From the NCBI RefSeq assembly GCF_031846485.1, contig NZ_JAVRHQ010000014.1, positions 1 to 64,000 on the forward strand: 64,000 bases of DNA. Reading direction: 5' to 3'. Shown piece after piece: positions 1 through 9,117 of the stretch. This DNA comes from Autumnicola tepida (GTDB lineage Bacteria; Bacteroidota; Bacteroidia; Flavobacteriales; Flavobacteriaceae). Position 1 is the stretch's first letter. The number at the start of each line of letters is the position of its first letter. The notes beneath the pieces were generated by a model. The model did no database searches, had not been told where the DNA came from, and saw only the letters and a program-made list of their open reading frames with translations. A program made the position numbers and the translations under genes.

Positions 1-1
1 T

Positions 2-112
2 GGCATCGGTTCTAAACTTTTTCAGAAAAAAGAAGACGGGAGTTTCAATTATGAAGGGATTTCAGAAAAAGTGGGAGCCGCCATAAAAATTATAAAAAGC
101 TTCAGGAAATGA
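2..112 (+). CDS. eda: C-terminal end of a probable KDPG/KHG aldolase (5' partial)
   Basis: Only the last 36 codons are inside the window. They begin GIGSKLFQKKEDG and end in a Lys/Arg-rich helix. The GxGSKL stretch matches the phosphate-binding end of 2-keto-3-deoxy-6-phosphogluconate aldolases, which cleave KDPG to pyruvate and glyceraldehyde 3-phosphate. The stop TGA overlaps the ATG of the downstream TRAP gene (ATGA), so the two are translationally coupled. The context supports the call, because the operon also encodes mannonate dehydratase, whose product KDG becomes KDPG after phosphorylation. The fragment is short, so the identification rests on one motif plus context. Confidence 0.6.
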   Translation, partial: GIGSKLFQKKEDGSFNYEGISEKVGAAIKIIKSFRK

Positions 113-1089
113 AAATTTATAAAATTACAATTCCGATTTTAACCTTTTTTATTGTCTTATTTTCCGGATGTGATGCCGAAGACAAAACGCACGTAATCCG
201 ATTAGGTCATGGTTTAGATACTTCACATTCTGTACATAAAGCTATGGTCTTTATGTCAGAGCGTTTGGAGGAAAAATCAGGTGGTAAAATGACTATCCAG
301 ATTTATCCTAATCAGCAGTTGGGTTCAGAAAGGGAATGTGTAGAGTTACTTCAAATAGGTAGTTTAGGAATGACAAAAGTTTCTGCTGCTACTATGGAAA
401 ATTTTGCTGAAGAGTTCAAAGTTTTAAATCTACCTTACTTATTCCGAAACAGTGAACACCGTTTTACTGTTCTCGAAGGTGAAATTGGACAAAACTTGTT
501 AGAGAGCAGTAAGAATAAAAACTTAGTAGGACTTACTTTTTACGATTCTGGAACCCGAAATTTTTACGCAGATAAACCAATAAATTCACCTTCAGATTTG
601 AATGGCTTAAAACTAAGGGTGATGCCCAGTCAAACTGCAATAAATACAGTGAAGAACTTAGGTGGTTCTCCCACGCCCATTGCCTGGGGGGAGCTTTACA
701 CTGCGTTGCAGCAGGGAATTGTTGACGGGGCTGAAAACAACTTACCAAGTTATTACCTGAATAATCATTTTGAAGTATGTTCCTACTATACTATGGATGA
801 ACATACTGCTGTTCCAGATGAACTGTTAATTAGTAGTATTATTTGGGGAAAATTAACCGTTCAGCAGCAGAAATGGTTAAAAGAAGCAGCTGAAGAATCG
901 TCGGTTTATCAAAAGAAACTATGGCAACAGTCTGAGCAGGAAGCTTTAGATGGAATGAAAAAGGCTGGTGTAACTATAATTCATCCAGATAAAGAAGAAT
1001 TCCGCGAAAAAGTCCAGCCCATGTACAAGGAATTTAGCCAGGACCCAAAAATGGCAAAAATCATAGAAGAAATACAAGCAGTAGAATAA
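109..1089 (+). CDS. dctP: TRAP transporter substrate-binding lipoprotein DctP
   Basis: 326 aa. The N-terminus is a lipoprotein signal with lipobox LFSGC (Cys21), so the protein is probably anchored in the inner membrane facing the periplasm. The mature part has the DctP fold signatures: IRLGHGLDTSHSVHKA near the start, the GLKLRVM segment whose Arg binds the substrate carboxylate in the family, and AWGELYTALQQGIVDGAENN, the classic DctP motif, around residues 190-210. It delivers an organic acid to DctQM. Its position between KDPG aldolase and the mannonate genes implies hexuronate (glucuronate, or possibly a short aldouronate) as ligand; that is inference. The start overlaps the aldolase stop by 3 bases. 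Confidence 0.9.
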   Translation: MKIYKITIPILTFFIVLFSGCDAEDKTHVIRLGHGLDTSHSVHKAMVFMSERLEEKSGGKMTIQIYPNQQLGSERECVELLQIGSLGMTKVSAATMENFAEEFKVLNLPYLFRNSEHRFTVLEGEIGQNLLESSKNKNLVGLTFYDSGTRNFYADKPINSPSDLNGLKLRVMPSQTAINTVKNLGGSPTPIAWGELYTALQQGIVDGAENNLPSYYLNNHFEVCSYYTMDEHTAVPDELLISSIIWGKLTVQQQKWLKEAAEESSVYQKKLWQQSEQEALDGMKKAGVTIIHPDKEEFREKVQPMYKEFSQDPKMAKIIEEIQAVE

Positions 1090-1090
1090 T

Positions 1091-1558
1091 ATGAAAAGAA
1101 GCTTAGATAGAATTCTGGGAGGGATTTTAGTACTCCTCATGGCGATCATGGTTGTTGCTGTTTTGTGGCAGGTTTTTTCCAGGTATGTCATGCAGTCGCC
1201 AAGCTCCATAACAGAGGAACTGGCCAGATACCTGCTCATCTGGATCGGTATATTGGGAGCGGCTTATGCCGCAGGTCAGCAGGCACATCTGTCAATTAAC
1301 CTGCTCGAAGAGAAATTGGATGCAGTAAATCGAAAACGATTGAGGATTGGGATCAATATTTTAATCATTTTCTTTTGTATTACCGTACTCATTATAGGCG
1401 GCGGAAACCTTGTGTATGTCAGTTATGATCTTGGTCAACGTTCTGCAGCCCTGGAAATTCCGCTGTACATCGTTTATTTCGTTATTCCGCTAAGCGGCGT
1501 CCTTATCATAATCTATAAAATCAATGAGATTTTAAATCCCCAAAAGTATTTAGTATGA
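1091..1558 (+). CDS. dctQ: TRAP transporter small membrane subunit DctQ
   Basis: 155 aa with four hydrophobic segments (about residues 9-30, 45-63, 88-108 and 125-147) and the family feature SITEELARYLLIWIGILGAA between helices 1 and 2. DctQ is the small scaffold subunit that holds the DctM carrier in the inner membrane and contacts the DctP receptor. It starts one base after the dctP stop and ends overlapping dctM by four bases (ATGA). It is one unit with its neighbours and is probably translated in a coupled way. Confidence 0.92.
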   Translation: MKRSLDRILGGILVLLMAIMVVAVLWQVFSRYVMQSPSSITEELARYLLIWIGILGAAYAAGQQAHLSINLLEEKLDAVNRKRLRIGINILIIFFCITVLIIGGGNLVYVSYDLGQRSAALEIPLYIVYFVIPLSGVLIIIYKINEILNPQKYLV

Positions 1559-2844
1559 TTTCAGAAATATTAATCCTGGTCATTTCGTTTGTGGTGTTAC
1601 TGGCAATTGGCGTGCCTGTTGCCTGGTCTATTGGCCTTTCCTGTCTGTTTACCATGCTGGCAACAATAGACTCCCTGGCAGCTTTTACCACCGTTGCCCA
1701 ACGTATGGGAACCGGGCTGGATAGCTTTGCCTTACTGGCTATTCCCTTCTTTATTCTCGCAGGACAAATCATGAATCAGGGGGGGATTGCCAACCGGCTT
1801 ATTAATTTTGCCAAAGCGCTCATTGGTTCGCTTCCCGGCGGGCTGGTTTATGTAAATGTAATCGCGGCCATGCTTTTTGGTGCGATTTCGGGTTCTGCCG
1901 TTGCCGCGGCTTCGGCTATTGGAGGGATCCTTGGCCCACCTATGGAAAGGGAAAATTATTCCCGGGAATTTGGTGCGGCTATTAATGTGACTTCTTCAAC
2001 CACGGGGCTGGTGATACCACCGTCCAATATCCTGATTGTATATTCCCTTGCCAGTGGCGGAGTTTCTATTGCATCACTCTTTTTAGCGGGATATCTCCCC
2101 GGAATTTTAATGGGGCTGGCTCTTATGCTGGTGGCGGCGATATGGATTAAAAAGAAAAAATATCCTGCAGGCAATGCCAGTAGTTTTGGAAAAATTGCCT
2201 CTACTTTCCTAAATGCGCTGCCAAGTTTATTGTTACTGGTGGTGGTAATTGGAGGAATAGTTACGGGAATTTTTACGGCTACCGAGGCTTCCGGAATAGC
2301 GGTGCTTTACTGCCTGATCCTTTCTCTTATTTACGGGGAACTTAACCCAAAAATGCTTTACAACGTATTTTTAAATTCTGTGGGAACAACGGCCATTGTA
2401 ATGCTGCTTATCGCCACGTCCATGAGTATGTCCTGGGTGATGTCTTACGAAAATATTCCGCAGTCGGTAAGTTCAGCTTTATTAAACCTTAGTGAAAATA
2501 AATATGTGATCCTGCTTATTATCAACCTGCTATTGTTGTTCGTGGGAACATTTATGGATATGACCCCGGCAGTGCTCATTTTCACGCCAATCTTTCTACC
2601 GGTAATGGTAAATCTGGACGTAGACCCGGTACATTTTGGGATCATCATGGTGATGAATTTATGCGTGGGATTATGTACACCGCCTGTTGGTGCAGTGCTC
2701 TTTATTGGGGTTGGCGTGGCCAAAACCACGCTTCAAAAAGTGATAAAACCGCTGCTGCCGCTCTACCTTGTAATGGCTATTGTATTGTTGCTGGTAACTT
2801 TTATCCCTGCCATCAGCCTTTGGCTGCCAAGTTTATTTGATTAA
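1555..2844 (+). CDS. dctM: TRAP transporter large permease DctM
   Basis: 429 aa and hydrophobic throughout, with the length and repeat pattern of DctM, the ion-coupled carrier subunit of TRAP transporters (Na+-driven in characterized members). Recognizable motifs include LAIPFFILAGQIMNQGGIA, FGAISGSAVAAASAIGG followed by PPSNILIVYS, and a second half with FMDMTPAVLIFTPIFLPV and CTPPVGAVLF. It overlaps dctQ by ATGA. The gene is somewhat more GC-rich than the following SDR gene. Substrate: probably a hexuronate, by operon context only. Confidence 0.92.
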   Translation: MISEILILVISFVVLLAIGVPVAWSIGLSCLFTMLATIDSLAAFTTVAQRMGTGLDSFALLAIPFFILAGQIMNQGGIANRLINFAKALIGSLPGGLVYVNVIAAMLFGAISGSAVAAASAIGGILGPPMERENYSREFGAAINVTSSTTGLVIPPSNILIVYSLASGGVSIASLFLAGYLPGILMGLALMLVAAIWIKKKKYPAGNASSFGKIASTFLNALPSLLLLVVVIGGIVTGIFTATEASGIAVLYCLILSLIYGELNPKMLYNVFLNSVGTTAIVMLLIATSMSMSWVMSYENIPQSVSSALLNLSENKYVILLIINLLLLFVGTFMDMTPAVLIFTPIFLPVMVNLDVDPVHFGIIMVMNLCVGLCTPPVGAVLFIGVGVAKTTLQKVIKPLLPLYLVMAIVLLLVTFIPAISLWLPSLFD

Positions 2845-2854
2845 AAATTAAAAA

Positions 2855-3685
2855 ATGAATAATAAAATGAAAACAATAGTAATAACAGGAGCTGGAGGAA
2901 TTTTATGTAGTACTCTAGCAGAAGCTCTGGCTAAAGAAGGACATCAAATTGCTTTACTTGATCTCAATATTGAAGCAGCTCAACATATAGCTGACTCCAT
3001 AAAGGAAAAGGGAGGTAAGGCCATTGCTTTGAAAGTGAATGTTCTAGAGAAAGGATCCCTGGTTCAGGCGAAAAATAGAATTAATGAAGAATTCGGCGCT
3101 TGTCAGGTATTAATAAACGGAGCAGGGGGGAATCATCCTGCGGCCACTACAGATGATCTGTTCTATGACACATCATCTAATCATAAAGAAGAACTCAAAA
3201 CTTTCTTTAATCTAGGTATGAGCGGGATCAAATTTGTTTTTGATCTAAACTTTATGGGGACTTTGTTGCCTACGCAGGTTTTTGCAGAAGATATGGTTGA
3301 GGCAAAGGAAGGGAATATTATAAATATTTCTTCCATGAATTCATTCCAGCCTCTCACTAAGATACCCGCATATAGTGGTGCAAAAGCAGCAATTTCTAAT
3401 TTCACACAATGGTTGGCTGTATATTTTTCAAAAGTTGGTATAAGAGTGAATGCTCTTGCACCAGGTTTTTTCTTAACCGAACAAAATAGAAGATTACTGA
3501 CACAAGAAGATGGCAGTTTAACAGAAAGAGGGGAAACAATCATAAAAAGAACACCATTAAGAAAATTTGGCACTCCAGAAGATCTTATTTCTACAACACG
3601 TTGGTTGTGCGAAGATGGGTCAAATTTTATAACAGGAATTGTTGTTCCAATCGATGGGGGTTTTAGTGCATTTAGTGGAGTTTAA
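2855..3685 (+). CDS. SDR-type fructuronate reductase / D-mannonate oxidoreductase
   Basis: 276-aa classical short-chain dehydrogenase. It has the NAD(P)-binding TGAGGILCS near residue 11, acidic LLDLN after strand 2, INGAGGNHP, catalytic Ser159/Ser160 and YSGAK (Tyr173, Lys177). The long segment between INGAGG and the catalytic Ser (about 60 residues with DLFYDTSSN) is typical of the SDR mannonate oxidoreductase group, which replaces the unrelated long-chain UxuB of E. coli. It should interconvert D-fructuronate and D-mannonate. It lies 10 bases after dctM and 11 before uxuA, which strongly supports the role. A second ATG four codons in (2867) could be the start. Confidence 0.82.
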   Translation: MNNKMKTIVITGAGGILCSTLAEALAKEGHQIALLDLNIEAAQHIADSIKEKGGKAIALKVNVLEKGSLVQAKNRINEEFGACQVLINGAGGNHPAATTDDLFYDTSSNHKEELKTFFNLGMSGIKFVFDLNFMGTLLPTQVFAEDMVEAKEGNIINISSMNSFQPLTKIPAYSGAKAAISNFTQWLAVYFSKVGIRVNALAPGFFLTEQNRRLLTQEDGSLTERGETIIKRTPLRKFGTPEDLISTTRWLCEDGSNFITGIVVPIDGGFSAFSGV

Positions 3686-3696
3686 AAAAACAAAAA

Positions 3697-4890
3697 ATGA
3701 AATTAGGATTAGAGAAAACATGGCGATGGTACGGGCCAAAAGATAACGTATCGCTGGCTGATGTCAAACAAGCAGGAGCAACCGGTGTGGTGACAGCGTT
3801 ACATCATATTCTAAATGGAGAAGTTTGGACAAAAGAAGAAATTTTAAAAAGGAAAGACCAAATTGAAAATAGTGGTCTTATTTGGTCTGTCGTGGAAAGT
3901 GTACCCATCCATGAGGATATAAAGACCCAAAGTGGTAACTATAAAAAATATATCCAGAATTACTGCGAAACAATTAAAAATCTTGGTGAATGTGGTATAG
4001 ATACCATTTGCTATAATTTTATGCCTGTCCTGGACTGGACAAGAACTGATCTCGACTATGAAATGGAAGATGGTTCTACGGGATTGCGTTTTGAAAAAGT
4101 TGCTTTTGCGGCTTTTGAATTATTTTTATTAAAAAGACCTGGAGCTGAAAAACGATATTCAGAAAAAGAGGTTAAAGAAGCTGAAGAATATATAACTTCA
4201 ATATCAGAAGATTCAAAGGAAAAATTAGTTAATAATATTATCGCCGGGTTACCGGGAGCCGAAGAGAATTATAGTTTAAGCGATTTTAACAGGATATTAG
4301 ACCGTTATAATAATATTGAGGAAAAAGAGTTGAAAGATCATCTCCATTATTTTCTTCAAAGGATAGTTCCTGCAGCTGAAGAATCAAATGTCAATATGTG
4401 CATACATCCTGATGATCCGCCATTTTCTTTATTAGGATTACCGCGCGTAGTCAGTACAGCTAAAGATATTCAGAATCTTTTCGAAGCTGTTCCTAGTAGA
4501 AGAAACGGACTTACTTTCTGTACCGGATCCTTTGGAGTCAGAAAAGATAATGATCTTCCGGAAATGGCAAAACAGTTTATCGAGAGAATTCATTTTATTC
4601 ACCTAAGAAGTACATTAAGGGATGAGGTAGGAAATTTCCATGAGGCAGATCACTTAAATGGAGATGTAGATATGTACAGTGTGATAAAAATTTTGTTAGA
4701 AGAACAGGGGAGAAGGATTGCAGAAGGCCGAAAAGATTTTAAAATGCCCATGCGTCCGGATCATGGACATAAAATGCTGGATGACCTTCAAAAAACAACC
4801 AATCCGGGATATTCGGCTATAGGGAGGCTAAGAGGGCTAGCAGAACTTCGAGGTTTAGAACATGGAATTATTAGAACTATTCAAACGTAA
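3697..4890 (+). CDS. uxuA: Mannonate dehydratase UxuA
   Basis: 397 aa and full length for the family. It dehydrates D-mannonate to 2-keto-3-deoxygluconate in the cytoplasm. The N-terminus carries TWRWYGPKDNVSLADVKQAG and the barrel carries the metal ligands expected for UxuA: His237 (CIHPDDPP), Cys275 (LTFCTGSFG), His302 (IHLRS) and Asp355 (MRPDHGH). The NGDVDMYSV segment is also conserved. It sits between the mannonate oxidoreductase and the GH67 gene in the same operon. No glucuronate isomerase (UxaC) or KDG kinase lies in the window, so the pathway needs genes elsewhere. Confidence 0.95.
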   Translation: MKLGLEKTWRWYGPKDNVSLADVKQAGATGVVTALHHILNGEVWTKEEILKRKDQIENSGLIWSVVESVPIHEDIKTQSGNYKKYIQNYCETIKNLGECGIDTICYNFMPVLDWTRTDLDYEMEDGSTGLRFEKVAFAAFELFLLKRPGAEKRYSEKEVKEAEEYITSISEDSKEKLVNNIIAGLPGAEENYSLSDFNRILDRYNNIEEKELKDHLHYFLQRIVPAAEESNVNMCIHPDDPPFSLLGLPRVVSTAKDIQNLFEAVPSRRNGLTFCTGSFGVRKDNDLPEMAKQFIERIHFIHLRSTLRDEVGNFHEADHLNGDVDMYSVIKILLEEQGRRIAEGRKDFKMPMRPDHGHKMLDDLQKTTNPGYSAIGRLRGLAELRGLEHGIIRTIQT

Positions 4891-4898
4891 CTGACTTT

Positions 4899-7055
4899 AT
4901 GACTGTAGTTGTTAATCTGTTAAGATTCAAATTGATGATTTTTTCCATAGTAATGCTGTTTATCGCAAGGGATGTTCAGGGGAATAATTTACCTTCTTTT
5001 GAGGATGGACATCGTATGTGGCTTAGGTATGAAACTGTGAAAAATATTGAATTACTTGAACAATATAAAAGTAGGTTTGCATCAGTAGTTCTCAACGATA
5101 ATTCTGGTACTATGAGTGCCATAAAAAAAGAACTTAAAATCGGGCTAAAGGGATTGCTTTCTATAGCACCTCAGTTTCGAAGGACAATAGATCGGGATGG
5201 AGCTATATTAATAAGTACACCCGAATCACCAGCGTTAAAAACTTCATTGAAGAAAGTTTTAATTAAAGAGCTAAAATCTGTAGGAAATGAGGGATTTATT
5301 CTCCAAAAGAGATCAGTTAACGGATATGATACGACCATTATTTCCGCAAATACAGATATTGGGTTATTATACGGAACGTTTCATCTTTTGAGATTAATGC
5401 AAACTGGAAAATCCCTTTCACGACTGAACATAAAAGAATTTCCAGAGGTCCAGTTGAGGGTAGCAAACCATTGGGACAATATTGACAGATCTGTAGAAAG
5501 AGGATACGCCGGGCTTTCACTATGGGATTGGAAAACGTTACCCAATTATAAAGATCCAAGGTACACTGATTATGCGCGATTAAGTTCTTCTGTAGGAATC
5601 AATGGAGTAGTTATTAACAATGTTAATGCAAATGCTGAATTTATTACATCCCGGTATTTGGATCGTATTGCTACTTTGGCTAATATTTTCCGACCTTACG
5701 GCATAAAGATATATCTGTCTATTAATTTTAATTCTCCCCAGTTACTAGGAAATTTAAATACGGCAGATCCTTTAGATGAAGATGTAAGGGAATGGTGGAG
5801 ATCGAAAGTTCAGGAAATCTACAATAAAATTCCTGATATGGGAGGGTTTTTGGTAAAGGCCGATTCTGAAGGCCAACCTGGTCCAAATACCTACGGACGT
5901 ACTCATTCAGATGGAGCTAATTTATTGGCAGATGCTTTAAAACCACATGGAGGAATTGTAATGTGGAGGGCTTTTGTGTATGGTGAAAAACAGGAAGATA
6001 GGATTAGAGAAGCTTATGATGAGTTTGTGCCTCTTGATGGTGAATTTAATGATAATGTTATCCTTCAGGTAAAGAAAGGACCATTGGATTTCATGCCTAT
6101 GGAACCATTTTCCCCTCTATTTGGAGCTATGCCTAACACGAATACAATGATTGAATTTCAAGTAACTCAGGAATACCTTGGGAATGCAAATCACCTTCTA
6201 TACAAGGGGAAAATGTACAATAAAATATTGATGTCTGATACCTATGCCCATGGAAAAGGAACTTTAGTGGGGGATATTATTTCTGGAAAAATTTTTAAAT
6301 ACAATCTAACTGGTATGGCAGGAGTGATTAATCCTGGGACAGCCAGAAATTGGACTGGGCATCCTTTTGTGCAGTCCAGCTGGTATGCCTTCGGAAGACT
6401 TGCCTGGAATTACCAACTTGATCCTGACAAAATAGCAAGGGAATGGATCCAAATGACCTTTTCAAATGAGGAAAAAGTAGTGGAAAAGATACAGAAAATT
6501 ATGTCAATTTCTTCCGAAGCCGCTGTCAATTATAGGGAGCCCTTGGGACTGACCCATATTGGCACTGGTTCTCATTATGGTCCAGCACCTTGGTCAAAAA
6601 GATCACAAATTTTCCATCATGCAGACGAAGTAGGTATTGGTTTTAATCGCTCCACTAGTGGCTCTAGTGCGGTTTCCCAATATCATGAACCTTTAGCATC
6701 AGAATTTAACAATTTAAGTACCATTCCGGAAGAGCTGTTGCTATGGTTCCATCATGTAAGGTGGGATTATACCATGAAATCCGGCAATTCCTTATGGGAA
6801 GAATTAGTAAATCATTATCATGTTGGCGTTAATCAGGTAAGAGAAATGCAGGAGTTATGGGATTTCTTAGAAAATGAAATAGATACGGAAAGATTTAACC
6901 ATGTGAAATCACTATTGGAAATTCAGGAGAGAGATGCTGTGAGATGGAGAGATGCTTGCCTACTATACTTTCAGAGTTTTTCCAGGAAAGAAATTCCTAA
7001 AAGATATGAGCAGCCTAAACATAGTCTCCAATATTATAAATCATTAAAAGAATAA
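4899..7055 (+). CDS. aguA: Alpha-glucuronidase, GH67 (copy 1)
   Basis: 718 aa, normal for GH67. A signal peptide ends near VQG (residue 28), so the enzyme is probably periplasmic. It releases (4-O-methyl-)glucuronic acid from the non-reducing end of aldouronic acids. Order: N-terminal beta-sandwich (to ~residue 170), TIM barrel starting at RVANHWDNIDRSVERGYAG, and helical C-terminal domain. The catalytic triad is intact: acid Glu324 (KADSEGQPGP), Asp397 (KKGPLDF) and Glu425 (VTQEYLG). The spacing equals Cellvibrio GlcA67A E292/D365/E393. It lies eight bases after uxuA, so the uronate is released and catabolized by one operon. A second GH67 lies at 16680-18830. Confidence 0.95.
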   Translation: MTVVVNLLRFKLMIFSIVMLFIARDVQGNNLPSFEDGHRMWLRYETVKNIELLEQYKSRFASVVLNDNSGTMSAIKKELKIGLKGLLSIAPQFRRTIDRDGAILISTPESPALKTSLKKVLIKELKSVGNEGFILQKRSVNGYDTTIISANTDIGLLYGTFHLLRLMQTGKSLSRLNIKEFPEVQLRVANHWDNIDRSVERGYAGLSLWDWKTLPNYKDPRYTDYARLSSSVGINGVVINNVNANAEFITSRYLDRIATLANIFRPYGIKIYLSINFNSPQLLGNLNTADPLDEDVREWWRSKVQEIYNKIPDMGGFLVKADSEGQPGPNTYGRTHSDGANLLADALKPHGGIVMWRAFVYGEKQEDRIREAYDEFVPLDGEFNDNVILQVKKGPLDFMPMEPFSPLFGAMPNTNTMIEFQVTQEYLGNANHLLYKGKMYNKILMSDTYAHGKGTLVGDIISGKIFKYNLTGMAGVINPGTARNWTGHPFVQSSWYAFGRLAWNYQLDPDKIAREWIQMTFSNEEKVVEKIQKIMSISSEAAVNYREPLGLTHIGTGSHYGPAPWSKRSQIFHHADEVGIGFNRSTSGSSAVSQYHEPLASEFNNLSTIPEELLLWFHHVRWDYTMKSGNSLWEELVNHYHVGVNQVREMQELWDFLENEIDTERFNHVKSLLEIQERDAVRWRDACLLYFQSFSRKEIPKRYEQPKHSLQYYKSLKE

Positions 7056-7104
7056 GATACGGGACTTTTGGATTAAGAAAAATTAAAACACTTTTAATAG
7101 AACA

Positions 7105-7449
7105 ATGGAATATCTAAATAGATTGAAGAGCACTATTTATAGTCTTATTATAGCTGTTATTTTTTCTTGTGGAGGAGTTGAAGGAAAGCAAGATCAGCAA
7201 ATTACTGCGCAGGAAGGGTTGAACTTAAACACTATAGAAAATCCCGTACTTAAAGAGGATTTTGCCGATCCGTCTGTTGTTTGTGTAAGTAAAGATTTCT
7301 GGGCTACAGCAACTTCTTCAGAATGGGGGCCTTTATACCCATACTACATTCTAAAAATATCGAAGAATGGGATGTTCCAGAGTATGATTTCGCTCTACAA
7401 CCCGTTCATTCTTACCTTTAAAACAGACGCCCCTGATGGGGCAGCCTGA
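7105..7449 (+). pseudogene. Broken GH43-type glycosidase lipoprotein (5' remnant)
   Basis: The reading frame has 114 codons. It starts with a lipoprotein signal (lipobox FSCGG) and then NPVLKEDFADPSVV, followed by ATATSSEWGPLYP, the usual N-terminal blade of GH43 enzymes with the first catalytic Asp in the DPS motif. After about residue 88 the similarity stops and the frame ends in an unrelated tail (FKTDAPDGAA). A GH43 enzyme needs about 300-500 residues, so two of the three catalytic acids are missing. A one-base frame change near 7365 gives EEWDVPEYDF and then a stop, so a frameshift plus deletion is plausible. It lies 49 bases after GH67 and looks like the lost last gene of this operon. 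Confidence 0.7.
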
Positions 7450-7494
7450 GCAATTCTTTGCTCTTTATTTGCTGTAGGTTCGCTTGTAACCTGA

Positions 7495-7692
7495 TTTTGT
7501 GGTTTTCTAGTTACCAATGATGATAAATATGCTTTAATAGAAGCCATAGATCCAGATTGGAACGGGGCTTTGCCCTACACCATGCTTATTGAGCCCGGCG
7601 GAGAGGTGGTATGGAAATATCAGGGGGAAGTAGATTTTAAAGAACTCATGAAAACTATAGTTGAGAACCCTATGATTGGCAGGGTGTATTAA
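7495..7692 (+). pseudogene. C-terminal remnant of a TlpA/redoxin-family protein
   Basis: The frame is open from 7495 to the TAA at 7690 and has no plausible start. It reads TNDDKYALIEAIDPDWNG, then LPYTMLIEPGGEVVWKYQG and DFKELMKTIVENPMIG. This is the end of a thioredoxin-like fold: the cis-Pro strand LPYT, the GGEVV hairpin and the last helix. The CxxC active site and everything upstream are absent. It follows the broken GH43 directly, so the interval 7370-7500 is the junction of a deletion or rearrangement. The joining sequence contains the small palindrome GCCCCTGATGGGGC. Confidence 0.6.
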
Positions 7693-7722
7693 TTAAATCG
7701 TTAATGTTAATAATCAAAGTAA

Positions 7723-7755
7723 AGGGCTTTAGGGAATAATCTAAGGCCTTTTTTA
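7723..7755 (+). terminator. Rho-independent terminator after the glucuronate operon
   Basis: An imperfect hairpin GGGCTTTAG / CTAAGGCC with an 8-base loop is followed by a run of six T. It lies 31 bases after the redoxin remnant and before the MFS gene, so it would end the transcript that begins upstream of the window. Confidence 0.55.
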
Positions 7756-7890
7756 CATTTTCTTCTGAAGAATGGCCGTTATGGCCTGTATCTTAACAAC
7801 ATTTTATCAGCCGTTAAAACCGCTTCTGCTGCCGTATTATTTAATTTTGAAGTTCCCCTGAAAATTTAAATTATCAGATAGCGGCAGAAT

Positions 7891-9117
7891 ATGTTTGGAA
7901 CCGATAAGCGAATTATAATCCTTGGAATTGCAAGAATGGCAGATTCACTGGGGAATTCTTTTCTTATCGTGGTGCTCCCGCTTTACATCGCCAGTGAAAA
8001 AGTACAGGGAGAATTCTTCGGACTTTCAGAATCCTTTATTACCGGGCTGGTGCTTGGCCTTTTTGGCCTCATAACAAGTTTCACCCAACCTTTTGCAGGA
8101 AGGCTTTCCGATAAATTCGGAAAAAGAAAACTCTTTGTTCTGTTTGGGCTCGGGCTTTTTACCATTGCCAATTTTAGTTATTCCTTTGTCCACACCTACT
8201 GGGCACTAATGATGGTAAGGGCATTCCAGGGCCTGGCCGCGGCACTTACTATTACGGCCAGCCTGGCACTGGTAAGCGAACTTAGTGGCAAAGGCAGCAG
8301 GGGAAATAATATGGGCGTGTACAATTCTTTCAGGCTAATCGGGTTTGGAGCCGGTCCTTTAATAAGTGGCGTTCTGGCACAGGGAGGGCCATATAATGTT
8401 CCTGTTTTGGGAACTATAGATGGCTTCACCGCTTCTTTTTACATTGCTTCATTTGCAGCCTTACTAGGTGCTGCGCTGGTCTCCCTGCTGGTGCACGATC
8501 CTGAGGATATTGAACCAAGCGACAGGAAAATGTCCATCCGCGTAAAATCTACGGAAAAAGGGCGGATCCTGGATCCCATTTTTGCCCTTGGTTTGGCAAC
8601 GCTTATAATGAGTTTTGGCTTCTCTCTTTTAGCTCCTATAGAAACCGAAACCAATCAACGTTTAGGGCAGGGTGCTTTCTTATTTTCAGTAGAATTTAGT
8701 GCGCTAATTGGGGTTTTGGCTATTTTTCAGCCTTTAATTGGTAAAGCCAGTGATAAATATGGGCGGAAGATTTTTATCGTTATCGGTCTTATTGCTTTAA
8801 TTCCTGCGGAACTTGCTCAGGGGATCGCCACAGAGTCCTGGCATATGATCGCTGCCCGGGCTTTCCAGGGGATTAGTGCTGCAATGGTTTTTGCTCCGGC
8901 ACTTGCACTTGCCGGCGACCTTGCTCAAAAAGGCCAGACGGGTACGCAGCTTTCCGTGGTAACTATGGCTTTTGGTTTAGGAATTTCCCTTGGATCTTTC
9001 CTTTCAGGTTATGCCGTACGTTTTGGTTTTATAGTGCCTTTTGTTGTGGGCGCTGTTCTTGCCGGTTTGGGGATTTTAATCGTCACCACGCAGGTACCCC
9101 AGGATAGAAAAACGTAG
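7891..9117 (+). CDS. MFS permease, substrate unknown
   Basis: 408 aa with twelve predicted membrane helices. The two loop-2/3 MFS signatures are GRLSDKFGKRKLF (about residue 70) and the matching GKASDKYGRKIF in the second half. It lacks the sugar-porter signatures seen in the XylE-like protein at 23489, so it belongs to the drug/organic-solute MFS branch and its substrate cannot be read from sequence. It has its own upstream spacer (about 135 bases after the terminator) and ends exactly adjacent to the convergent FGE-like gene (TAG at 9115-9117, then the opposite stop at 9118). A link with xylan use is by location only. Confidence 0.8.
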   Translation: MFGTDKRIIILGIARMADSLGNSFLIVVLPLYIASEKVQGEFFGLSESFITGLVLGLFGLITSFTQPFAGRLSDKFGKRKLFVLFGLGLFTIANFSYSFVHTYWALMMVRAFQGLAAALTITASLALVSELSGKGSRGNNMGVYNSFRLIGFGAGPLISGVLAQGGPYNVPVLGTIDGFTASFYIASFAALLGAALVSLLVHDPEDIEPSDRKMSIRVKSTEKGRILDPIFALGLATLIMSFGFSLLAPIETETNQRLGQGAFLFSVEFSALIGVLAIFQPLIGKASDKYGRKIFIVIGLIALIPAELAQGIATESWHMIAARAFQGISAAMVFAPALALAGDLAQKGQTGTQLSVVTMAFGLGISLGSFLSGYAVRFGFIVPFVVGAVLAGLGILIVTTQVPQDRKT

